Source of the DNA: an uncultured Nitrospirales bacterium
GTDB taxonomy: Bacteria > Nitrospirota > Nitrospiria > Nitrospirales > UBA8639
Reading direction: 5' to 3'
Assembly: GCA_958295805.1 (NCBI GenBank)
Contig: OY282373.1
Coordinates: 1,211,001 to 1,275,000, forward strand
Length of the DNA stretch: 64,000 nucleotides
Under the pieces are notes generated by a model, which searched no databases, had not been told where the DNA came from, and saw only the letters and a program-made list of their open reading frames with translations. This document shows, piece after piece, positions 52,991 to 62,001 of the stretch. Each line of letters opens with the position of its first letter. Within the stretch, counting starts at the first letter, position 1. The position numbers were made by a program, and so were the translations under genes.

Positions 52991-54664
52991 TCAGCCGGTG
53001 ACGGCACCCGTTGACGCGGATGAGACGCTTTTGGCGTATTTCGCAAGAACCCCGCTGGTGTACTTGAGAGGAGGCGCCGTCCATTGCCCTAGCCGGGACT
53101 TCAATTCTTCTGGAGAAATATTCACGTCAAGTCGCCGATTAGGAACGTCAAAAGAAATCGAATCTCCATCCTTGACGGCCGAGATCGGCCCCCCTTTGGC
53201 GGCTTCCGGGGCCACGTGTCCAGCCATCAGCCCATGTGTGGCACCGGAGAATCGGCCGTCCGTCAGCAGGGTCACGGTTTCACCGAGACCGGCACCGACC
53301 AGGGCACTGGTCACACCAAGCATCTCGCGCATGCCCGGCCCCCCTTGCGGCCCTTCGTAGCGAATGACGACGACGTCTCCATCCAGAATGTCCCCACCCC
53401 GTACCGCGGCAAAGGCATCTTCTTCGCAATCAAACACCTTGGCCGGGCCCGTGTGGGTCAGTTTCTTGTGCCCGGCAACTTTCACCACGCAGCCTTCAGG
53501 AGCCAAGTTGCCGTGCAAAATAACCAGGCCGCCAGTTGGCTTGATCGGCTCTTCAACTCGATAGAGCACCTCCTGTCCCGGGGTCTCCGAAGCGGTGTCG
53601 GCTTCTTCCTTGAGCGTGCGTCCCGTGACGGTGAGGCACTCGCTCTTAAGCACGCCTGCATCAAGCAAGCGTTTCGCAACCAGACGGGTTCCCCCCGCTT
53701 GATACAAATCCGCGGCCACGTACCGGCCGCCCGGCTTCAAATCAGCAATCAGGGGAATGCGCTGGTTGATGACGTCGAAATCATCAATCGTTAATGCCAC
53801 GCCCATTTCATGGGCAACGGCTAATAAATGGAGTACCGCGTTTGTTGATCCTCCCGTACAGGCGACTGCGGCAATCGCGTTTTCCAGAGCATCTCGCGTG
53901 ATGATGCGTGCGGGGCGAAGGTCGCGTTTCAGTATATCCATAATGAGATGCCCGCATTGAGTGGCAACCGCTTCTTTCCTGGGGTCCAGAGCGGGAACGC
54001 CGTTAAAGCTCATGGGAGAGATGCCGAGGAATTCAAACGCAATCGACATGGTGTTCGCGGTGAATTGTCCGCCGCATGATCCGGCACCGGGGCAGGCGTG
54101 ACGTTCCAGATCGTGCAGGTCGGCATCCGACATCTTGCCCCGTGCGTGGGCGCCGACGGCCTCAAAGACCTCCTGAATCGTCACGTGACGGCCTTGGAAT
54201 TGGCCGGGCATGATCGAGCCGCCGTACAACATGAGGGACGGGAGGTTCAGGCGTGCCAGGGCCATCACCGTTCCAGGAATGGTTTTATCGCACCCGGAGA
54301 GAGCCACCACCGCGTCGAACAAATGCCCGCGGACCACCAGTTCAATAGAGTCGGCGACCACCTCACGACTGATCAACGAGGCTTTCATGCCTTCAGTCCC
54401 CATGCTGATGCCGTCGGAAATCACCACGCTGTTGAATTCAATCGGCACCCCGCCGGCCTCCCGAATCCCTTCTTTGACCTTCTGCGCAACGTCCCGTAAG
54501 TGATAATTGCAGGGAGTCACTTCCGACCACGTATTAGCCACGGCCACCAGAGGCTTGGAAAAATCCTCATCCCGAAGCCCCACGGCTCGCAACATGGACC
54601 GAGCCGGCGCCCGTCCGGGACCCTCCGTCAATTCACGACTTTTGTGTTTAAGGTCTACCGCCAT
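52991..54664 (-). CDS. ilvD: dihydroxy-acid dehydratase
   Basis: A 557-residue enzyme of valine/isoleucine synthesis that dehydrates 2,3-dihydroxy acids using an Fe-S cluster. Family motifs: '[21 protein letters not shown]', '[23 protein letters not shown]' (cluster Cys), '[14 protein letters not shown]' and '[22 protein letters not shown]'. GAGGAGG precedes the ATG on the minus strand. It is convergent with the cytochrome genes and stands alone. Length and motifs are normal. Confidence 0.95.
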   Translation of the reverse strand: MAVDLKHKSRELTEGPGRAPARSMLRAVGLRDEDFSKPLVAVANTWSEVTPCNYHLRDVAQKVKEGIREAGGVPIEFNSVVISDGISMGTEGMKASLISREVVADSIELVVRGHLFDAVVALSGCDKTIPGTVMALARLNLPSLMLYGGSIMPGQFQGRHVTIQEVFEAVGAHARGKMSDADLHDLERHACPGAGSCGGQFTANTMSIAFEFLGISPMSFNGVPALDPRKEAVATQCGHLIMDILKRDLRPARIITRDALENAIAAVACTGGSTNAVLHLLAVAHEMGVALTIDDFDVINQRIPLIADLKPGGRYVAADLYQAGGTRLVAKRLLDAGVLKSECLTVTGRTLKEEADTASETPGQEVLYRVEEPIKPTGGLVILHGNLAPEGCVVKVAGHKKLTHTGPAKVFDCEEDAFAAVRGGDILDGDVVVIRYEGPQGGPGMREMLGVTSALVGAGLGETVTLLTDGRFSGATHGLMAGHVAPEAAKGGPISAVKDGDSISFDVPNRRLDVNISPEELKSRLGQWTAPPLKYTSGVLAKYAKSVSSASTGAVTG

Positions 54665-54774
54665 AATGCCTCCTCAAAATCGGCTTCAAGAATTTCCCGC
54701 GTTGACAATAAAACAAAGGACGAATGTGGCACAGTCGATGAACTTCGGTCAATGATGGGTGATTAGCTCCCTGG

Positions 54775-54993
54775 ATGACTGAGGATGGTTTTGTTCTCCT
54801 AGAAACCATCATAGCACTAAGTGCGATTGTGGGTGCCGGCTTGATTCTTTTGGTATCTGACTCGTTGCCGTCGCTTGAGATAACGGTAACGGACAAGGGG
54901 AAGGATCGCATAGCCCTCGCATTGAAGTTGGGATTAAGTTTGTCTTATGTTTTGCTGTGGGAATTCAGCCTAATACGAATAATGCTGAAGTGA
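54775..54993 (+). CDS. possible prepilin-like micro-protein
   Basis: A 72-codon frame. Its start has a type IV prepilin-like signature: Gly followed by FVLLE (Glu at +5 of the mature form) and a hydrophobic helix 'TIIALSAIVGAGLILLVSD'. The rest has a second hydrophobic segment but no pseudopilin body, and it overlaps the SET gene by 37 bases. No clear ribosome-binding site. It may be a truncated pseudopilin or a small membrane protein. Confidence 0.3.
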   Translation: MTEDGFVLLETIIALSAIVGAGLILLVSDSLPSLEITVTDKGKDRIALALKLGLSLSYVLLWEFSLIRIMLK

Positions 54994-55370
54994 AGAAAAG
55001 TCCCATTGACGGCAAGGGACTGTTCGCAACGATACGACTACCAAGGCGGCGGAAGATTGGCGAGTTGACGGGGAAACTGATCAGCCAACGGGAAGCCAGG
55101 AGAAGAGCCAAGCATCTCAAGCGGATTGTGATCGTGGAATTGAACAACGGCATGGCCATTGACGGAGGCAAGAACGGCAACGATTTTCAATACATCAATC
55201 ATTCGTGCAGCCCGAATACCTTCATCAGACGATTTCGGAATACCGTGGAGGTGTATGCCCTGAGGGACATCAAGCCTGGTGAGGAACTCACCTGTGACTA
55301 TGGTGAGTCTTACCATGACGGGACTCGCCCCTGTACCTGTGGCAGCCCGACGTGCCGCGGGTGTTTGTAA
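54957..55370 (+). CDS. small SET-domain protein-lysine methyltransferase
   Basis: A 137-residue protein consisting of a compact SET domain: 'KSPIDGKGLFATI', 'FQYINHSCSPNTFIRRF' (pseudoknot motif NHSCSPN), 'LRDIKPGEELTCDYGESYH' (catalytic Tyr region), and post-SET Cys 'CTCGSPTCRGCL'. GTG 54957 is taken as start; GTG 54990 is possible. Such proteins are common in eukaryotes and occur sporadically in bacteria, where targets are mostly unknown. No substrate can be inferred from the neighbours. Confidence 0.8.
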   Translation: MGIQPNTNNAEVKKSPIDGKGLFATIRLPRRRKIGELTGKLISQREARRRAKHLKRIVIVELNNGMAIDGGKNGNDFQYINHSCSPNTFIRRFRNTVEVYALRDIKPGEELTCDYGESYHDGTRPCTCGSPTCRGCL

Positions 55371-55432
55371 TCTTCCTCATCATTTCCGCGTACGCGGAAA
55401 TTCAGCCGTTTGCGTGACTTTGTGAAAGGTGT

Positions 55433-55684
55433 TTACGGGGATTGATCCGGCGGGGATTGACTTGACTGGGCGACTTCTACTTTCAGGTTAAGCAGCAGCC
55501 CTTCAATACGGGAAACCCGGTCGCGCAACTGTGCTTGTCCTGCCCGCAACTCACGAATATCACCTCGGATGTTGCTAATATCATCCCGGATGTCGCTTTG
55601 CCCAGTGTGAACTAACCCGGCCAACATCACGAAGCCGGCAACAATGCTGACGATGATACTGATGACACTCTTTGTTTCCGACAT
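55433..55684 (-). CDS. small coiled-coil membrane protein
   Basis: An 83-residue protein from the ATG at 55684 (GAGAGAG upstream; the frame extends to 55771). One TM helix (SVISIIVSIVAGFVMLAGLVHTG) is followed by a coiled coil ('DIRDDISNIRGDIRELRAGQAQLRDRVSRIEGLLLNL', heptad Ile/Leu pattern). It resembles small DUF-type tethers. Function unknown; on the opposite strand to the SET gene. Confidence 0.55.
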   Translation of the reverse strand: MSETKSVISIIVSIVAGFVMLAGLVHTGQSDIRDDISNIRGDIRELRAGQAQLRDRVSRIEGLLLNLKVEVAQSSQSPPDQSP

Positions 55685-55842
55685 ACCAAGTTTCTCTCTC
55701 GTTGCTCCCTGAGCGAAGGTAATCCCTCCCTGCCAATAAAGCAACACCTGAAGGCCCCGAGCAGCATCCATGTTCGCGCACCACGGTGACTGTCACTGGA
55801 AGTCCGCACGCTTGCGAACCTCTATCGTTCGGGAATGACGAA

Positions 55843-56778
55843 TCAGGCGTGGCTTCCGGCTTTGGCCATCATTTTGCAGTACGTGCAGACCGTGGTCGAG
55901 GTGGGTTGACCACACGTCTCGCAGGGATGGAGCCGGTGTTGGTCCTGCTCGGTTATGGTTTGGGAATCTTCTTGCCGTTGTTTGGCTTGCCGATCCAGAA
56001 ATTTCAAATAGAAGGTGTGCTTGGTGCCGGGCGAATCGGCCTCCAGTTGATTCAAGACCCGTTTATAGGCGAGCATCTTGGAGCCTTTGGCCATCGGGCA
56101 TTCATCCACGATGTAGTCAATGTGATGGATGACCGCATACGCGGCAATTTCCCGTTCGGTGAGCCGATGGAGGGGCTTCACCTTTTTGGCAAAACCATCT
56201 AATGAAGCGGGCAGGGTGGGCGATTGTTTGTCCAGATAATCCGTCTGCCAATGGAGAACGTTTCCCAACAATCTCGCTGCCTCGTCGTCCAGATTATGAC
56301 CGGTGGCCATCACGTCATAGTGCTGCTCAATCGCCACGCGGTTAAACTGATACCGTTTCATGGTTCCACACGTGGCGCACGTGGGACGACGGACTAAGGT
56401 TGCCAATTCCCTGATGCCGGCACCTTGCTCCTGTTCCACCGTATGCACGTGGAGCGTCGCCTGATAAGACGTGGCGACTGCCTCAGTGAACCGCTGGACC
56501 TTTTGTCGGGATTGAAGGGAATACTCGCCGATGCCCAAGTCCACGTACAGGGCGTCGGCGTGGTAGCCGAGTTTCAACAGGATGCTCCACAGGGCGAGGC
56601 TGTCTTTGCCGCCGGACACGGCCACGAGCACGCGGTCGTTGGTCGTAAACATTCGGTGGGCGTCGATGGCGCGACGAACCTGGGTATGCACGAACTCCGT
56701 CAAGCAGTCTTTGCACAGGGCGATATTGTGCCGGGGCATTTTGATGACCGCGGGGTGAGAACATTTCCGGCAGCGCAT
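55843..56778 (-). CDS. TtuA-like tRNA 2-thiolation ATPase
   Basis: A 311-residue protein with an N-terminal zinc ribbon (CRKC, CKDC), the PP-loop ATPase motif 'VLVAVSGGKDSLALW', a central Cys pair in 'PTCATCGTMKRY', 'MATGHNLDDEAARLL' and a C-terminal zinc ribbon (CETCG, CTYC). This is the TtuA/NcsA-class layout: the enzyme adenylates a tRNA uridine or methyluridine and inserts sulfur. Immediately upstream on the same strand is a ThiS-like carrier ending in GlyGly, the TtuB-type partner. The exact tRNA position (U54 or U34) cannot be told from sequence. Confidence 0.85.
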   Translation of the reverse strand: MRCRKCSHPAVIKMPRHNIALCKDCLTEFVHTQVRRAIDAHRMFTTNDRVLVAVSGGKDSLALWSILLKLGYHADALYVDLGIGEYSLQSRQKVQRFTEAVATSYQATLHVHTVEQEQGAGIRELATLVRRPTCATCGTMKRYQFNRVAIEQHYDVMATGHNLDDEAARLLGNVLHWQTDYLDKQSPTLPASLDGFAKKVKPLHRLTEREIAAYAVIHHIDYIVDECPMAKGSKMLAYKRVLNQLEADSPGTKHTFYLKFLDRQAKQRQEDSQTITEQDQHRLHPCETCGQPTSTTVCTYCKMMAKAGSHA

Positions 56779-56784
56779 GTGTGG

Positions 56785-56979
56785 CTATCCCCCGGAAATG
56801 ACGGATCTGATTTCAATGGAATCGGAGTCCTGAAGCATGGCGTCTTCCGTCACCAGTTCGTCTCCTCGGATAACCAGGTAGGCTTCCGGGGTCAGATTGA
56901 GGCGTTGCAAGAGTTGATGAACCCGGGTTGGTCCCGGCACCTCAAGTTCTTTGCGTGGATTGGTCAGCATGACTTTCAT
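56785..56979 (-). CDS. ThiS/TtuB-like sulfur carrier protein
   Basis: A 64-residue ubiquitin-fold sulfur carrier. Sequence 'MKVMLTNPRKELEVPGPTR', 'HQLLQRLNLTPEAYLVIRGDEL' and the C-terminal 'IRSVISGG' match ThiS/MoaD/TtuB-type carriers, where the final Gly is thiocarboxylated. I start at the ATG 56979; a longer frame begins at 57018. Only 6 bases separate it from the TtuA-like gene, so it most likely delivers sulfur to tRNA thiolation. ThiS for thiamine cannot be fully excluded. Confidence 0.82.
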   Translation of the reverse strand: MKVMLTNPRKELEVPGPTRVHQLLQRLNLTPEAYLVIRGDELVTEDAMLQDSDSIEIRSVISGG

Positions 56980-57149
56980 ACGGGACGTATCATAAGACCG
57001 GAAAAAGCCGGTTTGCAATGCGCTTCCGACTCCGCTGAAACAGATTTGGCAAGACTCCCTTCAACGCGGTATCCTGCCCACGTTTTTCATAACGGAGTGA
57101 GGAGTCATAATCCACCGTTTCTCGTCTTCTCAGAAAGAGGATGATAACC

Positions 57150-59219
57150 ATGCCGGGGCAGCAATCTATTGAGCAACTCAGTATTAACACCATTCGTACG
57201 TTAGCGATGGACGCGGTACAAACCGCAAAATCCGGACATCCCGGGGCTCCGATGGCTTTGGCACCGGTGGCGTATTGCCTGTGGAATCAGTTTTTGCGTT
57301 TTGATCCGAACGATCCCACGTGGCCGAACCGCGACCGGTTCGTGCTGTCCGCCGGTCATGCCTCAATGTTGCTCTATGCCTTGTTGCACGTGTCTCAGGT
57401 GAAGGCGGTCAATGATGAAGGCAGGGTGACGGCCGAGCCGGCGGTATCCCTGGATGAAATCAAGCGATTTCGACAATTAGAGAGCAAATGTCCCGGGCAT
57501 CCCGAATACCATTTGACCTCGGGTGTGGAAACCACGACCGGCCCTCTCGGGCAGGGAGCCGCCAACAGCGTGGGCATGGCCATGGCTCAACGGTGGATGG
57601 CTCAGTATTTCAATCGGCCCGGGTTTGCCCTCATCGATTACGACGTGTTCGCGTTCTGTGGGGACGGGTGTGTAATGGAAGGGGTGTCCAGTGAAGCGGC
57701 TTCGCTGGCCGGGCATCTTAAATTGTCGAATTTGTGTTGGGTCTACGACAACAACCGAATTACCATTGAGGGCAAAACCAGCTTGGCCTTCAGTGAAGAG
57801 GTGGGTGCGCGGTTTCAAGCCTATGGATGGAAGGTGACTCAGGTCAAGGATGCCAATGACGTGCCTGCGTTGGCGCAGGCGTTCACCGCGTTTAAGAATG
57901 AAACCGAAGGCCCGAGCCTCATTATCGTCGATAGTCACATTGCGTTCGGTGCCCCCAATAAACAGGATACGCATGGCGCCCACGGCGAACCATTGGGCGA
58001 AGAAGAGATTCGTCTGACCAAGAAAAACTATGGCTGGCCTGAAGATGCAAAATTTCTGATCCCCGAGGGCGTGCTGGCACATTTTCACGCTGGGATCGCC
58101 GCACGCGGCAAGGCCGAACGTCATACGTGGCTCACCTTATTCCAGGCGTATCAGGAACGGTATCCTGAACTGGCGGAGCAATTGTCTCAAATGGAACGCC
58201 GTCAACTGCCCGAAAATTGGGGCCGAGGGTTGACGGAATTTCCTGCGAATCCCAAAGGCCTGGCGACTCGCGAGTCTTCTGGAAAAGTGCTCAATGCCGT
58301 TGCCAAGGAGGTCCCCTGGCTTATGGGAGGCTCGGCGGACCTGGCTCCTTCCACCAAAACCCGTCTGACTTTTGACGGGGCCGGAGATTTTCAAGCGGGG
58401 ACGGAAGGCGGGCGCAATCTGCATTTTGGCGTTCGGGAACATGCCATGGGTGCGATCTTGAGCGGCATGACACTCTCGAAGGTTCGACCCTATGGCTCAG
58501 GGTTCCTGATTTTCAGCGATTACGGACGCCCGGCGATTCGTCTCGCCGCTCTGATGGGAATACCCGTGATTTACGTGTTCACGCATGATTCCATCGGCGT
58601 GGGCGAAGATGGTCCGACGCACCAACCCATAGAACAGTTAGCTTCGTTGCGAGCCATTCCCGGATTGATGACGATCCGTCCTGGGGACGCGAATGAAGTC
58701 GTTGAAGCTTGGCGGGTCATCATGCAACTCCAACGGCAACCCGTCGTGCTGGCCCTGACCCGTCAGGCCGTCCCTACGTTGGACCGGACGCGGTATGCCT
58801 CAGCCGGTGGTCTCGCCAAGGGCGCCTACGTCCTGGCGGATGCTTCGGATGGCAACCCTGACGTCTTACTCCTGACATCCGGCAGTGAAGTGTCCCTGTG
58901 CGTTGAAGCCTACGAACAACTGAAGGGAGAGGGCATCAAGGCGCGCGTGGTGAGTATGCCGTCGTGGGAACTCTTTGAGCAGCAAAGCCAGACGTACCGC
59001 GAGAGCGTCATTCCTCCCGCGGTGACGGCCCGGGTGTCCGTTGAGCAGGCCACGACGTTTGGATGGAGTCAATACGTGGGACTGAAGGGATCCAGTATCG
59101 GGATGCACACCTATGGAGCATCGGCGCCGATTCAGGACGTGCTCAAACATTTTGGATTTACCGTCGAGCGAGTCGTGGCCGCCGTCAAGCAGCAGTTGGA
59201 GATGAGGGGTAACGCATGA
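57150..59219 (+). CDS. tkt: transketolase
   Basis: A 689-residue thiamine-diphosphate enzyme of the pentose phosphate/Calvin pathways that moves two-carbon units between sugar phosphates. Motifs: 'KSGHPGAPMALAPVAYCLW', 'HASMLLYALLHV', 'GPLGQGAANSVGMAMA', 'FCGDGCVMEGVSSEAASLAGHL' (ThDP/metal binding), 'GGSADLAPSTKT' and 'THDSIGVGEDGPTHQPIEQL'. I chose ATG 57150 because AGAGG lies 9 bases upstream; ATG 57141 is too close. Its stop overlaps the next start (ATGA), so it is coupled to the isomerase gene. Confidence 0.95.
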   Translation: MPGQQSIEQLSINTIRTLAMDAVQTAKSGHPGAPMALAPVAYCLWNQFLRFDPNDPTWPNRDRFVLSAGHASMLLYALLHVSQVKAVNDEGRVTAEPAVSLDEIKRFRQLESKCPGHPEYHLTSGVETTTGPLGQGAANSVGMAMAQRWMAQYFNRPGFALIDYDVFAFCGDGCVMEGVSSEAASLAGHLKLSNLCWVYDNNRITIEGKTSLAFSEEVGARFQAYGWKVTQVKDANDVPALAQAFTAFKNETEGPSLIIVDSHIAFGAPNKQDTHGAHGEPLGEEEIRLTKKNYGWPEDAKFLIPEGVLAHFHAGIAARGKAERHTWLTLFQAYQERYPELAEQLSQMERRQLPENWGRGLTEFPANPKGLATRESSGKVLNAVAKEVPWLMGGSADLAPSTKTRLTFDGAGDFQAGTEGGRNLHFGVREHAMGAILSGMTLSKVRPYGSGFLIFSDYGRPAIRLAALMGIPVIYVFTHDSIGVGEDGPTHQPIEQLASLRAIPGLMTIRPGDANEVVEAWRVIMQLQRQPVVLALTRQAVPTLDRTRYASAGGLAKGAYVLADASDGNPDVLLLTSGSEVSLCVEAYEQLKGEGIKARVVSMPSWELFEQQSQTYRESVIPPAVTARVSVEQATTFGWSQYVGLKGSSIGMHTYGASAPIQDVLKHFGFTVERVVAAVKQQLEMRGNA

Positions 59220-60967
59220 GTTCGTTCAACCACCAGACCTGGACGGTGGGATCCTTTGAGGCAAACGTCACGGCAACGCTCAAGGACTTGCACGCGAAAG
59301 ACTTCGTGCGCAGATTGTGGGCGAAAGATCCTTCGTTGTGGCATCAGGACCCTGCCCATCACACCATCATTCGCAACGCCCTGGGCTGGTTGTCCGTCAT
59401 TGAACGACAACGTTCTCAAGTGCCTCGCTTGCGCGCGTTTGCCGAGGACGTGAAAAACGCCGGGTTGACGCACCTTCTCTTGTTGGGAATGGGAGGGAGC
59501 AGCCTCTGTCCCGAAGTGTGCCGTCTGACGTTCGGGATCATCCACGGCCATCCTGAATTGCACGTATTGGACAGCACCGTTCCCTCGCAAGTAAAGAGCG
59601 TTGAAAACCGCGTCGATCTTGCACGCACGCTCTGCATCGTGGCCAGTAAATCAGGATCAACCACGGAACCGCTGGTGTTTCAGAAATACTTCTTTGAACG
59701 GATGCAACGGGTGAAGGGATACCGGGCAGGTGAAAACTTTCTCGCGATTACCGATCGAGGATCTCGTTTGGAATTTGTGGCTCGGGAACTCCACTTTCGA
59801 GACGTTTGGCACGGGGAGCGTGACGTTGGAGGCCGGTATTCAGCGTTATCCAATTTCGGCATGGTGCCGGCCGCTGCAATGGGGGTGAACGTCGAACAGC
59901 TTCTGTCTCGTGCTGAACAGATGAGACAGCGTTGTGATTCCGCTGTGCCGCCGGCGGACAATCCAGGCGTTGAGTTAGGCGTCATTCTCGGTACGCTGGC
60001 CAAGGCCGGCCGTGATAAGCTGACCTTGATCGCCTCTCCCGCTCTCAGCAGCGTAGGTTCATGGCTCGAACAATTGATTGCCGAAAGTACGGGAAAAGAA
60101 GAAAAGGGCATTATTCCCATTGAGGGTGAACCGTTGGGTGAGCCACACGTCTATGGCCGTGATCGTGTCTTCGCCTATCTCCGCCATGTGGATGAACCGT
60201 ACCCGGAGCAGGGTGCAAAAATTGCGGCCTTGCAAGCAGCCGGTCATCCCGTTGTACGAATCGACGTCGCGGACGTCATAAATCTCGGGCAAGAATTTTT
60301 CCGATGGGAAGTTGCCACGGCGACGGCAGGGGCGCTGATGGACGTGAACGCCTTCGATCAACCCAACGTCCAGGAGAGTAAAGACTTTACCCGGTACTAT
60401 CTCGAAGAGTTCAAGAAAAAGGAATCCTTGCCCCAGGAGCCGCCCGTGGTCGTTGACGGGGACGTTCGTATTTTTGCCGATGCCGCCAATCAACGGGCAT
60501 TGAGCGGGGCATCCTCGTTAGACGGAATTCTGTCGGCGCATCTTGCCCGCGCACAGGCGGGAGAGTACGTTGCACTGAACGCCTACGTGGAACGAACGCC
60601 GGCGGTTCACGCCGCCTTCCAACGAATTCGCACCCTCGTTCGTGACGCCAAACGAGTGGCGACGACGGTCGGGTATGGCCCGCGCTTTCTCCATTCAACC
60701 GGTCAACTCCATAAAGGCGGTCCCAATACCGGCGTCTTTATCCAGATCACTGCCGGGGAAGGGGAGGATGTGATGATTCCCGGGGAGCCCTACTCCTTTG
60801 GCACCCTGGCCGCGGCCCAAGCCTTGGGAGACATGAAAAGTCTCACCACGCGCAATCGACGCGTGATCCGGATTCACGTGGGCTTTGACGTTGAAAGTGG
60901 AGTCAAGCGAATCCAGAAGGCCGTGGAAAGGGCGTTGCTCCCACTTGGAAATGCGACCAATGGATAA
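59216..60967 (+). CDS. pgi: glucose-6-phosphate isomerase of the Tal-Pgi fusion type, without transaldolase domain
   Basis: A 583-residue SIS-fold protein: 'LLLGMGGSSLCPEVCRLTFG' (phosphate-binding), 'IVASKSGSTTEPLVFQKYF', 'GRYSALSNFGMVPAAAMGV', 'GKEEKGIIPIEGEPLG'. The sequence pattern corresponds to the C-terminal half of the bifunctional transaldolase/phosphoglucose isomerase, but the roughly 350-residue transaldolase half is missing at the N-terminus. It interconverts glucose-6-phosphate and fructose-6-phosphate. Translationally coupled to transketolase. With zwf and gnd facing it, the window holds most of the oxidative pentose phosphate route. Confidence 0.85.
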   Translation: MSSFNHQTWTVGSFEANVTATLKDLHAKDFVRRLWAKDPSLWHQDPAHHTIIRNALGWLSVIERQRSQVPRLRAFAEDVKNAGLTHLLLLGMGGSSLCPEVCRLTFGIIHGHPELHVLDSTVPSQVKSVENRVDLARTLCIVASKSGSTTEPLVFQKYFFERMQRVKGYRAGENFLAITDRGSRLEFVARELHFRDVWHGERDVGGRYSALSNFGMVPAAAMGVNVEQLLSRAEQMRQRCDSAVPPADNPGVELGVILGTLAKAGRDKLTLIASPALSSVGSWLEQLIAESTGKEEKGIIPIEGEPLGEPHVYGRDRVFAYLRHVDEPYPEQGAKIAALQAAGHPVVRIDVADVINLGQEFFRWEVATATAGALMDVNAFDQPNVQESKDFTRYYLEEFKKKESLPQEPPVVVDGDVRIFADAANQRALSGASSLDGILSAHLARAQAGEYVALNAYVERTPAVHAAFQRIRTLVRDAKRVATTVGYGPRFLHSTGQLHKGGPNTGVFIQITAGEGEDVMIPGEPYSFGTLAAAQALGDMKSLTTRNRRVIRIHVGFDVESGVKRIQKAVERALLPLGNATNG

Positions 60968-61129
60968 GCGGCGCAACGAAGTCGAACGATGAGTCCGGCG
61001 AGTGAAGGAATTTCGCCGTCTCTTCACCCGTTTTGAGAAGCTCGACATGGTGTTCTTCAGCTTCATCGTGTTCCCCCTCATCTTCGATGCGCTACGGTAG
61101 TGTAAACACGACCTGGTCCCTTCCCCTGG

Positions 61130-61153
61130 ATTCCCGCTAAAAACTGCGGGAAT
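61130..61153. repeat. REP-like palindrome, copy 1
   Basis: ATTCCCGC (61130-61137), 8-base loop TAAAAACT, GCGGGAAT (61146-61153). It lies in a 40-base block (61126-61165) that is repeated exactly at 61698-61737, in each case at the start of an array. Confidence 0.75.
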
Positions 61154-61350
61154 GACAGTAGGGGGCAGGCAGGAATGACAAGGGGCCGGTGGGAATGACA
61201 AGGGGCGGGCAGGAATGACAGGGAGCCGGCAGGAATGACCAGGGGCGGGCGGGAATGACAGGGGCTGGCAGGAATGACCAGGGGGCGGGCGGGAATAACC
61301 AGGGGGCCGGCGGGAGTGACCAGGGGGCCGGCGGGAGTGACCAGGGGCGA
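61146..61350 (+). repeat. G-rich tandem array 1, about ten units of 19-22 bp
   Basis: Units of the form GC(G/A)GGAATGAC(A/C)AGGGG(C/G)(C/G)(G), near-identical and contiguous. The unit is the right arm of the palindrome plus GAC. Drift increases toward the 3' end (GGAGTGACC). Confidence 0.8.
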
Positions 61351-61701
61351 GACGGCGGGGGCGGGTGTGTTGCTCGAGTTTCTCGTGACCCTCTTCCTAG
61401 GCAGGAGTGGGCCTTCTCTTCACCCTCTCCCCTGGCGGGAGAGGGCAGGGGTGAGGGGGCAAGAGTCCCCCCGTCAGCATGACCACGGCGAGAGCCTGAG
61501 AACGCTTCCCATACGCCGCCCGCTCCGGTCCCCCTGTCCTTCTGAATCCCTTGTCATTCTGAGCGAAGCGAAGAATCTTACCCCAGCCTGAGAACGCCTC
61601 CCCACGCCCGCCTTCCGTCCCGGGCTCCTCCTTCCAAAGGCGGGCACCGAGGCCTTCCCTTTGCAGAGCCCTTTCCTCCTACTCCCTTCCCTCTCCTCTG
61701 G

Positions 61702-61725
61702 ATTCCCGCTAAAAACTGCGGGAAT
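61702..61725. repeat. REP-like palindrome, copy 2
   Basis: ATTCCCGC (61702-61709), TAAAAACT, GCGGGAAT (61718-61725); identical to copy 1. Confidence 0.75.
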
Positions 61726-61942
61726 GACAGTAGGGGGTTAGCGGGAATGACAAGGGGCTGGCGAGAATGACAGGGGCAGGCGGGAATGACAGGGAGCTGG
61801 CGGGAATGACAGGGAGCTGGCGGGAATGACAGGGGACAGACGGCGGGAATGACAGGGAGCTGGCGGGAATGACAGGGGACAGACGGCGGGAATGACAAGG
61901 GACAGACGGCGGGAATGACAAGGGACAGACGGCGGGAATGAC
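61718..61942 (+). repeat. G-rich tandem array 2, about ten units of 19-25 bp
   Basis: Units GGCGGGAATGACAGGGAGCT (about 20 bp) and a longer GGGAATGACAAGGGACAGACGGC (about 25 bp) occur, the longer type filling the 3' end of the array. This suggests unequal exchange or slippage after the array duplicated. Confidence 0.8.
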
Positions 61943-62001
61943 GGTGTCTGTTCGCTGCAATGTTTTCTTGGAAATTCAAAGTGATGAGCAAGGGACCAGC
62001 G

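Larger units (their letters stand above)
60968..62001. other. repeat-rich intergenic region between pgi and zwf
   Basis: No gene is supported in this 1034-base gap between convergent genes. It holds two tandem-repeat arrays (61146-61350 and 61718-61942), two copies of a short palindrome, and two segments that resemble dispersed intergenic repeats of bacteria: one around 61421-61461 (CTCTCCCC...GGGAGAGGG palindrome) and one at 61552-61578 (GTCATTCTGAGCGAAGCG). Frames through the arrays code for low-complexity Gly/Arg or Ser/Pro strings and are not genes. Confidence 0.75.

Noticed and set aside
52991-54664. Plus-strand frames opposite ilvD (e.g. 53216-53794)
   Set aside because: Shadows of ilvD, which has complete family motifs on the minus strand.
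61146-61942. Possible CRISPR array
   Set aside because: Units are contiguous and near-identical with no unique spacers, and no cas genes are nearby.
61255-61991. Low-complexity frames across the tandem arrays on both strands
   Set aside because: Their periodic Gly/Arg or Ser/Phe-Pro strings merely reflect the repeats; no ribosome-binding sites.
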